A DNA stretch of 64,000 nucleotides from Alistipes sp. (GCA_031285405.1 JAITWH010000039.1:1-64000); one strand, 5' to 3'. Shown: positions 24,160 to 33,936, numbered from the stretch's first letter. Notes: a model not told the origin generated them from the letters alone. Program-made: numbers and translations.

Positions 24160-25631
24160 AAATAGTAAAGACAGTCGACAAACTGATCATCAAGTCGTAT
24201 CTCGGGCCGATGGCGGCGAGCTTCTTCATCGTCATGTTTGTGCTGATGATGAACTTCGTGTGGAAGTACATCGACGAGCTGATCGGCAAGGGGCTCAGCG
24301 CGGGGGTGGTGGTCGAGCTGCTGGTGTACGCGACATTCAACATGATCTCGATGGGATTTCCGCTCGCGACGCTCTTCGCGGCGATCATGACTATGGGTAA
24401 TCTGGGTGAGAACTACGAGCTGCTGGCGCTGAAGTCGGCGGGGGTGTCGCTGCCGCGCATAATGTTCTCGCTGTTTGTCGTGACGTTGGGGATGGCGGCG
24501 GCGAGTTTCTTTGTGACCAACGATCTGGTGCCCTACTCGAATCGCAAGATGTTTGCCATCATGTATGACGTGAGGGAGCAGAAGCAGAAGATCGAGTTTA
24601 AGGATGGGCAGTTCTTCAACGGGGTGGAGGATATGAGTATTCGCGTCGACAGGCAGGATCCCACCTCGGGGTTGCTGCACGGATTGCTGATATACAACAC
24701 AGAGTCGGGCGGAAGCAGGGCGGGCGACATGACGGTGACGGTGGCCGACTCGGGCTACATCAGGTTGACGGACGACAGGCGGTTTTTGGAGGCGATACTC
24801 TATGGCGGGCAGAACTATCAGCTGACGCGGGGGCGGGGGTGGTTTGACGAGAACACGACGGAGAGCACGTCGTTCGATATGCAGCGCAGCCTTGAGCGGA
24901 CGCCGGGTTACGACTTCGACTCGAACCGCACCGACGACGCGCTGTTCGGCAATCAGGCTACAACCAAGAACGTCGCGCAGCTGGGCGCCGACATCGACTC
25001 GCTCGACAGGGAGGTAACTATCTCCACGACCAAGACCTATGGGCCGCTGCTGCACGACTATCTGTTTTCGCGCGACACGATGGTGGTGAGCACCACAGCC
25101 GCCGCGAGGGAGTATCTGGCAGAGAAGACTCCGGTGATGCTTTTGGATTCGATACCCGCCATGAACGACGAGGCAAAGAGCAGGTTGTATGGCACGGCGG
25201 AGCGTTCGGCGGCCAACTCGCGGGGGGTGATCACGTTCGACGAGACGCTTACGAAAGATGCCCTCAACAACCTGTATCGCAGTCAGATCGAGTGGCACAA
25301 GAAGTGGTCGCTGCCGGTGGCGGTGATCGTCTTCTTTCTGATCGGTGCGCCACTGGGGGCGATTATCCGCAAGGGGGGGTTGGGGATGCCGATCGTTATC
25401 TCGGTCGCCTTCTTTGTGCTCTACTATGTGATCAGCATCATGGGCGAGAAGTTGGCTAAGGAGGGGACGTGGCCAGCCTTCTGGGGGGTGTGGATGCCCA
25501 CGCTGGTGTTGCTGCCCATTGCGGTGTATCTTACCTACAAGGCTACTAACGACTCGGGGTTGCTGAATGTCGAGTGGTATATAATCAAGTTACAAAAATT
25601 TAAGAAGAGGTATGGCAGAAAAGCTAAATAG
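24156..25631 (+). CDS. LptF/LptG family LPS export permease
   Basis: Protein of 491 residues of the YjgP/YjgQ family, which with LptB extracts lipopolysaccharide from the inner membrane. Membrane segments are near 17-37, 60-80, 100-120 and in the last 130 residues ([29 protein letters not shown] is the family signature region); the middle is a periplasmic beta-jellyroll domain. The large middle domain is usual in Bacteroidetes. Sequence alone does not separate LptF from LptG. It overlaps ribBA by 20 nt. Confidence 0.9.
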   Translation: MKIVKTVDKLIIKSYLGPMAASFFIVMFVLMMNFVWKYIDELIGKGLSAGVVVELLVYATFNMISMGFPLATLFAAIMTMGNLGENYELLALKSAGVSLPRIMFSLFVVTLGMAAASFFVTNDLVPYSNRKMFAIMYDVREQKQKIEFKDGQFFNGVEDMSIRVDRQDPTSGLLHGLLIYNTESGGSRAGDMTVTVADSGYIRLTDDRRFLEAILYGGQNYQLTRGRGWFDENTTESTSFDMQRSLERTPGYDFDSNRTDDALFGNQATTKNVAQLGADIDSLDREVTISTTKTYGPLLHDYLFSRDTMVVSTTAAAREYLAEKTPVMLLDSIPAMNDEAKSRLYGTAERSAANSRGVITFDETLTKDALNNLYRSQIEWHKKWSLPVAVIVFFLIGAPLGAIIRKGGLGMPIVISVAFFVLYYVISIMGEKLAKEGTWPAFWGVWMPTLVLLPIAVYLTYKATNDSGLLNVEWYIIKLQKFKKRYGRKAK

Positions 25632-26841
25632 CATAGAGGAGGCGTTGGAGGATTTCCGCGCGGGGCGGGTGGTGATAGTGGTCGACGACGAGGATCGCGA
25701 GAACGAGGGCGACTTTGTGGTCGCAGCGGAGAAGATCACTCCCGAGATTGTGAATTTCATGTTGCACCACGGACGGGGGGTGCTGTGTGCGCCGCTCACA
25801 GAGGATCGCTGTGCCGAGCTGGAACTTGGCATGATGGAGCCGGTGAACAACACATCGCTGTTGGGCACGCCCTTCACCGTGTCGGTCGACCTGTTGGGGG
25901 GCGGATGCACGACGGGGGTCTCGTCGGCCGATCGTGCCGCGACGATTCGCGCGTTGGCCGATCCCGCGACACGTCCGGCCGAGTTGGGGCGACCCGGGCA
26001 TATCTTTCCGCTGCGTGCGCGCAACAAGGGGGTGCTGAGGAGGCCCGGACACACCGAGGCGGCGGTCGATCTTGCGAGGTTGGCGGGGATGCAGCCCGCC
26101 GGCGCGTTAATCGAGATAATGAACGAGGATGGAACGATGGCGCGTATGCCCGAGCTGCGGGAGATCGCCTCGAAGTTCGACATGAAGGTCGTCTCGATAG
26201 CCGACCTGATTGCCTATCGGTTGCGGGACGAGAGCATAGTGGAGCGCGGAGTGACAGCCTCGATGCCCACCGAGTGGGGCGAGTTCAGATTGGTGCCGTT
26301 TCGCCAGAAGAGCAACGGCATGGAGCACTTTGCGCTTATTAAAGGTGAGTGGGCTTCCGGTGAGGAGGTGCTGGTGAGGGTTCACTCGTCGTGTGCCACG
26401 GGGGATATTCTGGGCTCCAAGAGGTGCGACTGCGGTGCGCAGCTACATCGTGCCATGCAGATGATCGAGGCGGAGGGGAGAGGGGCGATTGTATATCTGA
26501 ATCAGGAGGGGCGCGGCATCGGCTTGTGTAACAAGATGCACGCGTACAAGCTTCAGGAGGAGGGGTTGGACACGGCCGAGGCGAATCTGAGGTTGGGCTT
26601 TGCCGTCGACGAGAGGGACTATGGCGTCGGGGCGGGGATACTTCATGAGTTGGGCATCACGCGTATGCGGCTGCTCACAAACAACCCTTTGAAGCGTGCC
26701 GGGTTGGAGGGTTATGGGTTGTCGGTGGTAGAGAATGTTCCCATTGTGATCGCCCCGAGTGAATATAATCGGCGGTATTTGGAGACTAAGGAGAGTAAGA
26801 TGGGGCATACTCTTGGGCTTCGCGATGCTAAGTCCGAGTAA
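25612..26841 (+). CDS. ribBA: Bifunctional DHBP synthase / GTP cyclohydrolase II
   Basis: Cytoplasmic riboflavin-synthesis enzyme of 409 residues. N-terminal half: 3,4-dihydroxy-2-butanone-4-phosphate synthase ([41 protein letters not shown]). C-terminal half: GTP cyclohydrolase II with its zinc cysteines ([19 protein letters not shown]), NQEGRGIGL and [13 protein letters not shown]. The start lies 20 nt inside the LptF/G gene, so translation may be coupled. Confidence 0.97.
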   Translation: MAEKLNSIEEALEDFRAGRVVIVVDDEDRENEGDFVVAAEKITPEIVNFMLHHGRGVLCAPLTEDRCAELELGMMEPVNNTSLLGTPFTVSVDLLGGGCTTGVSSADRAATIRALADPATRPAELGRPGHIFPLRARNKGVLRRPGHTEAAVDLARLAGMQPAGALIEIMNEDGTMARMPELREIASKFDMKVVSIADLIAYRLRDESIVERGVTASMPTEWGEFRLVPFRQKSNGMEHFALIKGEWASGEEVLVRVHSSCATGDILGSKRCDCGAQLHRAMQMIEAEGRGAIVYLNQEGRGIGLCNKMHAYKLQEEGLDTAEANLRLGFAVDERDYGVGAGILHELGITRMRLLTNNPLKRAGLEGYGLSVVENVPIVIAPSEYNRRYLETKESKMGHTLGLRDAKSE

Positions 26842-26905
26842 TTAAGAATTGGCTACGCAGTGAAAAAATTGGCCGTCGTGCGAAAAAGGTAGAAAAAACG
26901 AACCG
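26842..26905. other. Gap with left copy of a 12-bp direct repeat
   Basis: Holds AATTAAGAATT, GGCTACGCAG, and the direct repeat CCGTCGTGCGAA at 26873-26884. The second copy is at 27743-27754, just beyond the Bro-N gene. Confidence 0.6.
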
Positions 26906-27742
26906 ATGAACGAGATAAAACTATTTGAGGAGAGGAGAATTCGTTCGTCGTGGGACGAAGAGAGGGGCGAATGGTACTTTTCGGTGCAGGATGTAGTGCT
27001 GATTTTGAGCGACAGCACCGATGTGAAGCAGTATATCAAGCGGATGCTGAGTCGCGATGAACAGTTGAGAAAGAACTGGGGTACAATTTGTACCCCTGTT
27101 GGGATGGTGGCGGCGGATGGCAGGAGGCGAAACATACAGGCCGCCAATATGCAGGGGCTGTTGCGCATCATCCAATCCGTTCCGAGTAAAAACGCGGAAC
27201 CATTCAAGCTGTGGCTTGCCGAGGTTGCCAAACAACGGCTCGACCAGATACAAGACCCCGAGCTCTCCATCGAACAGGCGATGCGCGACTATCGACGCCT
27301 CGGCTATTCGAACGAGTGGATAAACACTCGTCTTCAGTCCATACAGTTTCGCAAGGAGCTTACGGACGAGTGGAAAAAGGCGGGTGTCGAAGAGGGTTTG
27401 GAGTATGCCATTCTGACCAATTTGATGACCAAGGAGTGGAGCGGAAAAACCGTTGCCGAGTATAAGAAGTTCAAGGGTTTGAAAAAAGAGAGCCTGCGAG
27501 ATAACATGACCAGTATCGAACTTGCGCTCAATATCCTTGCCGAGGCGTCCGCAAGCGAGATCAGCAAGACGAAGAGTCCCGAGGGCTTCCGTCAAAGTCA
27601 GAGCGTGGCGCTGGAGGGTGCGAAAGTGGCGAGGGACGCGCGCAAAAACATAGAGAAACGAACGGGCAAATCGGCGGTCAGTCCGCTCAATGCGAAAGAG
27701 TTGCCCGGAAGAAAAAATGATGCGAAACAGATAGAGGATTAA
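26906..27742 (+). CDS. Bro-N domain / DinD-like protein, probable mobile cargo
   Basis: Protein of 278 residues. The N-terminal about 100 residues match the Bro-N/antirepressor type (ERRIRSSWDEERGEWYFSV, VVLILSDSTDVKQYIKRML, LLRIIQSVPS...EPFKLWLAEV). The rest (YRRLGYSNEWINTRLQSI...RKELTDEW) resembles DNA-damage-inducible DinD proteins. Its exact role is unknown. It stands between two housekeeping genes (ribBA, fmt) and is bounded by CCGTCGTGCGAA copies, which suggests insertion as a unit. Base composition is slightly lower in GC than its neighbours. Confidence 0.8.
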   Translation: MNEIKLFEERRIRSSWDEERGEWYFSVQDVVLILSDSTDVKQYIKRMLSRDEQLRKNWGTICTPVGMVAADGRRRNIQAANMQGLLRIIQSVPSKNAEPFKLWLAEVAKQRLDQIQDPELSIEQAMRDYRRLGYSNEWINTRLQSIQFRKELTDEWKKAGVEEGLEYAILTNLMTKEWSGKTVAEYKKFKGLKKESLRDNMTSIELALNILAEASASEISKTKSPEGFRQSQSVALEGAKVARDARKNIEKRTGKSAVSPLNAKELPGRKNDAKQIED

Positions 27743-27754
27743 CCGTCGTGCGAA
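27743..27754. repeat. Right copy of the 12-bp direct repeat around the Bro-N gene
   Basis: CCGTCGTGCGAA, identical to 26873-26884; similarity extends as CGAANANGG. The fmt start codon follows one base later. Confidence 0.7.
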
Positions 27755-27755
27755 G

Positions 27756-28646
27756 ATGGAGGGAAAGGAGCTTAGGATAGTTTTTCTGGGGACGCCGGAG
27801 TTTGCGGCTTGCTCGCTGCGGCATCTGCTGCGGGAGGGTTACAACGTTGTGGGCGTTGTGACGGCGCCCGACAAGCCCGCCGGACGCGGGCAGAAGCTGC
27901 ATGAGAGCGATGTGAAACGTTGTGCGCTCGAAGCGGGAGTGCCGGTGTTGCAGCCCGAGAAGCTGCGCGCGCCCGAGTTTCTGGAGGCGCTGGAGGCGTT
28001 ACGGCCCGACCTGGGGATCGTGATCGCCTTCCGTATGTTGCCCGAGGTGGTGTGGGCCATGCCGCGGTTGGGGACTTTCAACCTGCACGCCTCGCTGCTG
28101 CCGCAATATCGGGGCGCCGCGCCCATCAACCGCGCAATCATGAACGGCGAGACGGTGACGGGGCTGACCACATTTATGCTCAACGCCGAGATCGACAAGG
28201 GCGACATCGTGGGGCGGGTCGAGATGGCGATACTGCCTGAGGACAACGCCGGCACGCTGCACGACAGGTTGATGGAGGCGGGGGGGGCGCTGGTGGCGGA
28301 GACGGTGGAGCGGATCGCCGCGGGAGATTTCGTGCCGTTGTCGCAAATGGATGTTCCGGAGGAGGGGTTGCGCGGTGCGCCGAAGATATTCAAGGAGGAT
28401 TGCAGGGTCGACTGGAGTCGGCCCGGGCCTGAGGTGGTCAACTTTATTCGCGGGTTGAGCCCCTACCCCGCAGCCTGGACGGAGTTCGAGGGGACTACTT
28501 TGAAACTTTTCGACGCGCGGTTTTGTGAGTGCGGGGATGGTTGCGGCGACGGCTGGGTCGAGATAACGGAGTTGCAGCCGGCGGGCAAGCGGCGGATGAC
28601 GGCGGGGGAGTTTTTTAACGGCCTGCGGCCGTTAAAAAACTCCTAA
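27756..28646 (+). CDS. fmt: Methionyl-tRNA formyltransferase
   Basis: Formylates initiator Met-tRNA using 10-formyl-THF. The 296-residue product shows IVFLGTPEFAA, VTAPDKPAGRG, the catalytic N...H...D set in FNLHASLLPQYRGAAPINRAI and AEIDKGDI, and a C-terminal OB-type domain (LSPYPAAWTEFEG). It is 15-25 residues shorter than usual. The last residues (EFFNGLRPLKNS) are encoded by a perfect 16-bp inverted repeat (28608-28642), so the natural C-terminus was probably replaced by an inverted copy of the preceding codons. Confidence 0.95.
   Translation: MEGKELRIVFLGTPEFAACSLRHLLREGYNVVGVVTAPDKPAGRGQKLHESDVKRCALEAGVPVLQPEKLRAPEFLEALEALRPDLGIVIAFRMLPEVVWAMPRLGTFNLHASLLPQYRGAAPINRAIMNGETVTGLTTFMLNAEIDKGDIVGRVEMAILPEDNAGTLHDRLMEAGGALVAETVERIAAGDFVPLSQMDVPEEGLRGAPKIFKEDCRVDWSRPGPEVVNFIRGLSPYPAAWTEFEGTTLKLFDARFCECGDGCGDGWVEITELQPAGKRRMTAGEFFNGLRPLKNS
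28608..28642. repeat. Perfect 16-bp stem at the 3' end of fmt
   Basis: GAGTTTTTTAACGGCC (28608-28623), loop TGC, then the exact reverse complement (28627-28642). It is coding up to the stop and would form a strong hairpin in the mRNA. Confidence 0.9.
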
Positions 28647-28647
28647 T

Positions 28648-28826
28648 CATGAATCATGAATCATAAATCATGAATCGGGGGCGTGCTTCGCACGTATTTT
28701 ATTTTTAGCACTATTTTCGCGTAGCTGATTCATGATTTATGATTCATGATTGAGAAGCGCTTCGCACGTATTTTAATTTTTAGCACTATTTTCGCGTAGC
28801 TGATTCATGATTCATGATTCATGATT
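28648..28826. repeat. ATCATGA repeats with a tandemly duplicated core
   Basis: A segment of about 65-72 nt (CTTCGCACGTATTTTA..., then TTAGCACTATTTTCGCGTAG, ending in ATTCATGATT repeats) occurs twice in tandem, from about 28686 and 28759. The last repeat runs up to the trkH start. Confidence 0.85.
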
Positions 28827-28829
28827 AAA

Positions 28830-30335
28830 ATGAGGTTAAAAGTAATATACCGGTACATAGGTCTCGTGTTGCTGTTCAACGCGGCGTTCATGGTGGTGGG
28901 CGCGGCGGTGAGTTTTTTTGTCGGCACGGGTGGCACTAACGGCGCAGCCGGCATCGGGGCAGGGGCAGGCACAGGCACGGGCGTCGACACCTGGGCGCTG
29001 TTGGGTGCGGCGGCGATTGCGGCGGCCATTGCGTTGGTGCCGGTGCTGACCTTTCCGCGCGACAAAGATATCTCCAACAAGGAGGGTTTCAGCATCGTGG
29101 TGGGGGCGTGGCTGGCGTCGTGCGTGGTGGGGATGCTGCCCTATCTGCTGTGGGACGGATTGTGGGGCGGGCCGTTCGACCTGTCGAAGGCGTGGTACGA
29201 GAGCGTGTCGGGCTTCACGACGACCGGTTCGACCATCATCGGCAATGTGGAGGCGATGCCGGCGGGGCTGCTCTTTTGGCGTTCGTGCACACATTGGATC
29301 GGCGGTGCGGGGGTGGTGATGTTCGCCATGTTGATCATGCCGCTGCTGGGGCGCAGTCGCATGATGGTGTCGCATGTCGAGATGTCGTCGCTGGCGCGGG
29401 ACGACTACAAGTATACGTCGACCAAGATTATTCGCATTCTGCTGACGGTCTATCTGGGGTTGACGGGGGCGTGCTGCCTGCTGCTGAAGGTGGCGGGGAT
29501 GGGGTGGTTCGACGCTGTGAACCACGCGATGTCGACGGTGGCGACGGGGGGATTTTCGACACGCGCGATGAGCCTCGCCTCGTGGGACAGCGCGTGGATC
29601 GAGGGGGTGACGATCTTCTTTATGGCGGTGGCGGGGATCCACTTCGGGGTGATATTTTCGACCCTCACGGGGCGGCGCAACAACGTGTTTCGCTCGGAGG
29701 TGGTGCGCTACTGGATGTTTTGTCTGGTGGCGATAACGCTGGTGGTGGCGGCGAGCGTGACGGCCAACGGGACTTATGGCTTCGGCGAGGCGTTGCGTTT
29801 CGCCTCGTTTCAGACTGTGTCGACGGCCACGACCACGGGATTCGTCACGGCCGACGCCAATCTTTGGGGCCCGCTGTCGATGGTGGTGCTGACTATGGCG
29901 GGGATTCAGTGCGCCTGCGCGGGTTCGACGAGCGGGGGGTTGAAGGCCGACAGGGTGTGGCTCGCCATGAAGGTGCTCAGGCATCAGATCCGGCAGCAGC
30001 AGCACCCCAACGCGGTGATCCGCATCAAGATGAACGGGGTGACGCAGGAGAGTTCGGCGCTGGGGTTCACGATACTGTTCATGGTGGCCTACTTTTTTCT
30101 GTTGGGGTTGGGCACGGTGGTATTTTCGGTGTGGGGCTACGACGCGGTGTCGGCGTTCTCGATGACGGTGAGCAGCCTGGGTAACGTCGGTACGGGTTTC
30201 GGCGCGGCGGGGGGATTTTCGGGTGCGGATCATCTGCCGGCGGGGTTGATGTGGTTCTCGACCCTGCTGATGCTGCTGGGTCGATTGGAGATATTCGGAT
30301 TGTTGCAACTGTTTATGATCAGATGGTGGAGGTAA
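28830..30335 (+). CDS. trkH: TrkH-family potassium uptake protein
   Basis: Inner-membrane K+ channel subunit of about 501 residues with the four-fold M-P-M architecture. Selectivity-loop remnants are visible: GFTTTGSTIIG, MSTVATGGFSTR, STATTTGFVTAD and SSLGNVGTGFG. Two ATGs are possible (28821 and 28830); the first lies in the ATCATGA repeat, so I choose the second. It overlaps the next gene by 13 nt. No trkA is in the window. Confidence 0.92.
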   Translation: MRLKVIYRYIGLVLLFNAAFMVVGAAVSFFVGTGGTNGAAGIGAGAGTGTGVDTWALLGAAAIAAAIALVPVLTFPRDKDISNKEGFSIVVGAWLASCVVGMLPYLLWDGLWGGPFDLSKAWYESVSGFTTTGSTIIGNVEAMPAGLLFWRSCTHWIGGAGVVMFAMLIMPLLGRSRMMVSHVEMSSLARDDYKYTSTKIIRILLTVYLGLTGACCLLLKVAGMGWFDAVNHAMSTVATGGFSTRAMSLASWDSAWIEGVTIFFMAVAGIHFGVIFSTLTGRRNNVFRSEVVRYWMFCLVAITLVVAASVTANGTYGFGEALRFASFQTVSTATTTGFVTADANLWGPLSMVVLTMAGIQCACAGSTSGGLKADRVWLAMKVLRHQIRQQQHPNAVIRIKMNGVTQESSALGFTILFMVAYFFLLGLGTVVFSVWGYDAVSAFSMTVSSLGNVGTGFGAAGGFSGADHLPAGLMWFSTLLMLLGRLEIFGLLQLFMIRWWR

Positions 30336-31885
30336 AGAGATATATCGTTTTGGCGGCGGCGCTGATGTGTGTCGTCGTCGCGGCCTCGGGTCAGCAGCGG
30401 GTACACGTCGCGGGTCTGGAGGATCACGCGGAGTATCGCGCGCTGGTCGACGAGGAGCGGGCGTTGGTGCGTCGGGCCGACTCGATCGCGGGTCGGATTG
30501 CCGAGCTGAGGCAGACCCTGCGGACGGACACGCTGGGCCGCGCCGCGACCTCGGCGGCGATAGTGGCGATGGAGGGCGAGGGGTTCGACATTCGCGGACG
30601 CCGGGCCCAACTCGCCGGACGCATCAACACCATCGAACAGGAGTGGATTCTTGAAAACCTGCTCGCTTCGGAGGCGGGGGCTTCGGGGGGTGCTGTCGGC
30701 GCCGACTCGACGGCTGTCGCGGGCGAGCGCCACTCGCGAAACTTGGTTTACAGCTCATACTTCGAGCGGGGTCTCGACGCGGAGCAGCTCGCCGAGCTGC
30801 GGGAGGCGCAGGAGGCCGAGATGGAGATGCCCGTTCTGTTGGCCTCGTGGCGCGACAACCGGAGGCGGCGGGAGCTGTTGGCCGAGGAGTACGACCGCAC
30901 CGGAGCGCAGATCGCCGCCGACTCGGTGAAGGGCATGTTCGACGTCGAGGCGAGGGCGCAGGCGCGCATCGAGGAGCGCATCGGTGGCGAGTGGAGCGCG
31001 ATATTCGACAGTAAGAGCTATCTGTACAACCTGATCGCCGATCGCGAGAGCCGCACGGCGATGCTGACGCGGTTCGAGGAGGGGATGGAGCGGCTGCGCG
31101 GCGAGCAGTCGAGGTGGCAGGGTGTCGCCCCTGCGTCGCTCACCGACTATGTGTTGCAGAAGCGCATGCTGGTGGAGTACGAGACGGCGCTGGCCGAAAA
31201 TCTGGGCAACGCGGGGGCGGTCGACTCGCTGCGTTGGGCGGCGAGGGAGCTGCCGGATGCGCGGGAGTTGGAGGAGTTCGGGCCGGTGGAGCTGAGGGAG
31301 CGGCTGTTTTTGGATTACAGCGACATCACTATCGGCACCACACCTTATAATAGTAGCAATCCGATTCCCGAGGTGGCGGTGTGGCCGCGCGGGTCGATCT
31401 GGCGTGTGCGGTTGGGAGGGTTCGCCTCGCGGCAGTCGCCATCGCTGTTTCGGGGCGCGTCGCCGCTGGGCGTGATGCAGGGGGCCGACGGAAGGTTCAC
31501 ATACTTCGCGGGGGGATTCGCGAGCGACTCGCTGGCGCGCGAGGCGGTCGAACGGATGCGCAGGGTGGGATTTCGCTCGCCCTCGGCCGTGGCGTGGATC
31601 GACGGAGTGTACATCGACCCCGCCGCCGACGAGGGGGCGCGACTCTATCGAGTGGAGATATCGGGCGTCGGCGAACTTCCTGTTGAGGTTCGGGAGGCTA
31701 TCGCGAGTGCGGGTACCGGCGACAGCGACATTGTTCGCAGCGGCGAGGCATACGTGGTGACGCCGTTGGACGCCGCCGCCGCCACCACCCTCCGCACCGC
31801 ACTCGAACGACTGCGCACGCTCCATCCCGAGATGAACGCGAAACTTTTTAGAATTGAAAGTGGAAAATTGAAAATTGAAAATTAG
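30323..31885 (+). CDS. Exported SPOR-like/coiled-coil protein
   Basis: Protein of 520 residues with a signal peptide (YIVLAAALMCVVVAASGQQ). Residues about 30-340 are largely helical, charged and probably coiled coil. The C-terminal 150 residues contain SPOR-like units (WRVRLGGFASRQ, FTYFAGGFASDSLAREAVERMRRVGF), suggesting binding to peptidoglycan. It overlaps trkH by 13 nt. The last 12 residues (from about R-I-E-S-G-K-L-K-I-E-N) are encoded by a TTGAAAA repeat that also gives the stop. I do not recognise a named family. Confidence 0.6.
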   Translation: MVEVKRYIVLAAALMCVVVAASGQQRVHVAGLEDHAEYRALVDEERALVRRADSIAGRIAELRQTLRTDTLGRAATSAAIVAMEGEGFDIRGRRAQLAGRINTIEQEWILENLLASEAGASGGAVGADSTAVAGERHSRNLVYSSYFERGLDAEQLAELREAQEAEMEMPVLLASWRDNRRRRELLAEEYDRTGAQIAADSVKGMFDVEARAQARIEERIGGEWSAIFDSKSYLYNLIADRESRTAMLTRFEEGMERLRGEQSRWQGVAPASLTDYVLQKRMLVEYETALAENLGNAGAVDSLRWAARELPDARELEEFGPVELRERLFLDYSDITIGTTPYNSSNPIPEVAVWPRGSIWRVRLGGFASRQSPSLFRGASPLGVMQGADGRFTYFAGGFASDSLAREAVERMRRVGFRSPSAVAWIDGVYIDPAADEGARLYRVEISGVGELPVEVREAIASAGTGDSDIVRSGEAYVVTPLDAAAATTLRTALERLRTLHPEMNAKLFRIESGKLKIEN

Positions 31886-32024
31886 CTACGCAGTACTATT
31901 TCGCGTTAGCCCCATTTTCAATTTTCCACTTTCAATTTTCAATTAACGTCGCGTCAGCCCATTTTCAATTTTCAATTAACGTCGCGTCAGCCCATTTTCA
32001 ATTTTCAATTTTCCACTTTCAATT
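31852..32024. repeat. TTGAAAA repeats with nested direct repeats
   Basis: A TTGAAAA arm inside the preceding gene's end (31852-31882), GCTACGCAG and CGCGTTAGC cores, then three TTTTCAATTTTC arms. A unit of about 35 nt (CCCATTTTCAATTTTCAATT then AACGTCGCGTCAG) is present twice. Confidence 0.85.
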
Positions 32025-32059
32025 ATTTTAACTATCTTGGTACCCTAATTCAAACGAAT

Positions 32060-32524
32060 ATGTGGTGGTTAATAGCGTTACTGATAGTGGTGGGTGGGCT
32101 GATGCTCATCGCTGAGCTTGTGCTGATGCCGGGCATAACCGTGGCGGCGATCGGCGCGCTGGGGTGCTACGGCGGTGCGGCCTACATGGCCTACACGCGT
32201 CACGGCGTGGTCGGACTGCTGGTCGTCGTGGCGGCGGTGATCGTGCTGACGGTGGCGGCGACGTGGTTCTCGCTGCGGGCGCGCACGTGGCAACGATTCG
32301 CACTGGGCGACAAGATCGAGAGCCGCTCGCAGGAGGCGCCCGAACGCAAGGTGAAGGTGGGCGCGAGGGGAGTCGCGCTGGGTCGTCTGGCACCCATGGG
32401 CACCGTGGTGGTCGACGGAGTGGGCTACGAGGCCAAAACCACCGGCGAGTTCGTCGACCAGCACACCGAGGTCGAAGTCGTTGGGTTTGAGAACTTTAAC
32501 ATTGTCGTCAAAGCTATTAAATAG
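32060..32524 (+). CDS. NfeD-like membrane protein
   Basis: Protein of 154 residues: two to three membrane segments (about 3-25, 29-45, 50-72), then a C-terminal OB-fold domain (about 95-154, VGARGVALGRLAPMGTVVVDG...VEVVGFENFNIVVK) typical of NfeD. NfeD-like genes usually neighbour flotillin/stomatin genes, as here with floA, and are linked to membrane microdomains. The stop TAG lies within the following GGTTAGT repeat. Confidence 0.85.
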   Translation: MWWLIALLIVVGGLMLIAELVLMPGITVAAIGALGCYGGAAYMAYTRHGVVGLLVVVAAVIVLTVAATWFSLRARTWQRFALGDKIESRSQEAPERKVKVGARGVALGRLAPMGTVVVDGVGYEAKTTGEFVDQHTEVEVVGFENFNIVVKAIK

Positions 32525-32644
32525 TGGTCAGTGATTAGTTGTTAGTGGTTAGTGCTACGCAGTGCAAAAATTGCGCGTCGACACTAATCACCAACAACTA
32601 AATTGCGCGTTAGCACTAACCACTAATCACTAACAACTAACAAC
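32522..32644. repeat. GGTTAGT inverted repeat between nfeD and floA
   Basis: TAGTGGTCAGTGATTAGTTG arm (32522-32555), GCTACGCAG core, then arms CACTAATCACCAACAACTAA and TTAGCACTAACCACTAATCA (32583-32644). Confidence 0.85.
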
Positions 32645-32651
32645 TAAAAAA

Positions 32652-33641
32652 ATGATAGGAATGGATCTCATCTCAATCGTGGTAATAGTGGCGGTAGCGT
32701 TCATACTGCTGCTGATTTTTCTCTATTTCGTGCCCATCGGGCTCTGGTTCAACGCCCAGATTTCGGGTGTGCGGATCGGCCTGCTGCAATTGGTGCTGAT
32801 GCGCTGGCGCAAGGTGCCACCCTCGGTGATAGTCAACGCGATGATCACCGGCACCAAGGCGGGTCTGAGCCTCAACTCCAACGAGTTGGAGGCGCACTAC
32901 ATGGCGCGCGGCAACGTGGTCAACGTGGTCAACGCCCTGATCTCTGCCGAGAAGGCGGGCATCGACCTCGACTTCAAGAAGGCCACGGCGATCGACCTGG
33001 CCGGCAGAAACGTCTACGAGGCGGTGCAGATGTCGGTCACGCCAAAGGTGATCAACACGCCGCCCGTGAGTGCGGTTGCGAAAAACGGCATCCAGCTGAT
33101 AGCCAAGGCGAGGGTCACGGTGCGCACAAACATCCGCCAGCTGGTGGGCGGCGCGGGCGAGGAGACGATCCTTGCGCGCGTGGGCGAGGGCATCGTGTCG
33201 AGCATCGGTTCGGCCGTGTCGCACGAACAGGTGCTGGAGAACCCCGACTCGATATCGCGAGTGGTGTTGGAAAAGGGGCTCGACGCCGGCACGGCATTCG
33301 AAATCCTCTCGATCGACATCGCCGACGTCGACGTGGGCAAGAACATCGGCGCCGAGCTGCAGATCGACCAGGCCAACGCCGACAAAAACATCGCCCAGGC
33401 CAAGGCCGAGGAGAAGCGCGCCATGGCCGTCGCACACGAGGCCGAAAATCGCGCCAAGGCGCAGGACGCACGTGCGAAAGTTATTCTGGCAGAGGCCGAG
33501 GTGCCTCTCGCGATCGCCGAGGCCTTCCGCAGCGGCAACCTCGGGTTGATGGACTACTACAAGCTCCAAAACATCCAGGCCGACACCTCGATGCGGGAAT
33601 CTATTAGTGGGGGGAAACAGGATAACACGAAGAAAAATTGA
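32652..33641 (+). CDS. floA: Flotillin-like protein FloA
   Basis: Membrane scaffold protein of 329 residues. The N-terminal membrane segment (about 5-28) is followed by FLOT-type features: [20 protein letters not shown], a PHB/SPFH domain, [20 protein letters not shown], a long Ala/Glu-rich helix with [19 protein letters not shown], and [15 protein letters not shown]. Length and motifs match FloA (YqfA). The stop codon lies inside a TTGAAAA repeat. Confidence 0.95.
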   Translation: MIGMDLISIVVIVAVAFILLLIFLYFVPIGLWFNAQISGVRIGLLQLVLMRWRKVPPSVIVNAMITGTKAGLSLNSNELEAHYMARGNVVNVVNALISAEKAGIDLDFKKATAIDLAGRNVYEAVQMSVTPKVINTPPVSAVAKNGIQLIAKARVTVRTNIRQLVGGAGEETILARVGEGIVSSIGSAVSHEQVLENPDSISRVVLEKGLDAGTAFEILSIDIADVDVGKNIGAELQIDQANADKNIAQAKAEEKRAMAVAHEAENRAKAQDARAKVILAEAEVPLAIAEAFRSGNLGLMDYYKLQNIQADTSMRESISGGKQDNTKKN

Positions 33642-33732
33642 AAGTTGAAAGTTGAAAATTGAAAATGAGCTAACGCACCACCGGTGGCGGTTTAGTGGTT
33701 AGTTGTTAGTGATAAGTGGTTAGTGCTAACGC
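33637..33732. repeat. TTGAAAA then GGTTAGT repeats after floA
   Basis: TTGAAAGTTGAAAGTTGAAA (33637-33665), GAGCTAACGC, then TTAGTGGTTAGTTGTTAGTG with ATAAGTGGTTAG and GCTAACGCG (33692-33732). Confidence 0.8.
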
Positions 33733-33740
33733 GACGCACG

Positions 33741-33774
33741 TCATTGCGAGCCGGAACGGCGAAGCAATCCAGAC
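33741..33774. repeat. CATTGCGAG...GAAGCAATCCAG element with an inner substitution
   Basis: CATTGCGAGCCGGAACGGCG followed by AAGCAATCCAG. In other copies the middle reads CGAAGCG; here it reads CCGGAACGGCG, like a piece of the GCCGGAACGCCGGC element. Confidence 0.6.
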
Positions 33775-33887
33775 CACCGCGTCGACACAATAATCGCGGA
33801 GGTGCGCACGTTTATATTGTGCGCCACGGGAGTTATTTTGGAACTTCCTAAAGGTTTGGGGCGGCGAAGAGGTTCGCCGAGGCGCAC
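33775..33887. other. Unexplained conserved-looking gap upstream of the tRNA cluster
   Basis: About 110 nt between the CATTGCGAG element and the terminator at 33888. No credible gene: one open stretch of 95 codons through here has no family resemblance. Confidence 0.3.
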
Positions 33888-33926
33888 GATGGGCGGGGCC
33901 GATATTGGTTGCCGCCCATCTTTTTT
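33888..33926 (+). terminator. Intrinsic terminator upstream of the tRNA operon
   Basis: GATGGGCGG (33888-33896) pairs with CCGCCCATC (33912-33920), followed by TTTTTT. It insulates the tRNA/tuf operon from upstream transcription. Confidence 0.75.
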
Positions 33927-33936
33927 GTCGCTTTGC

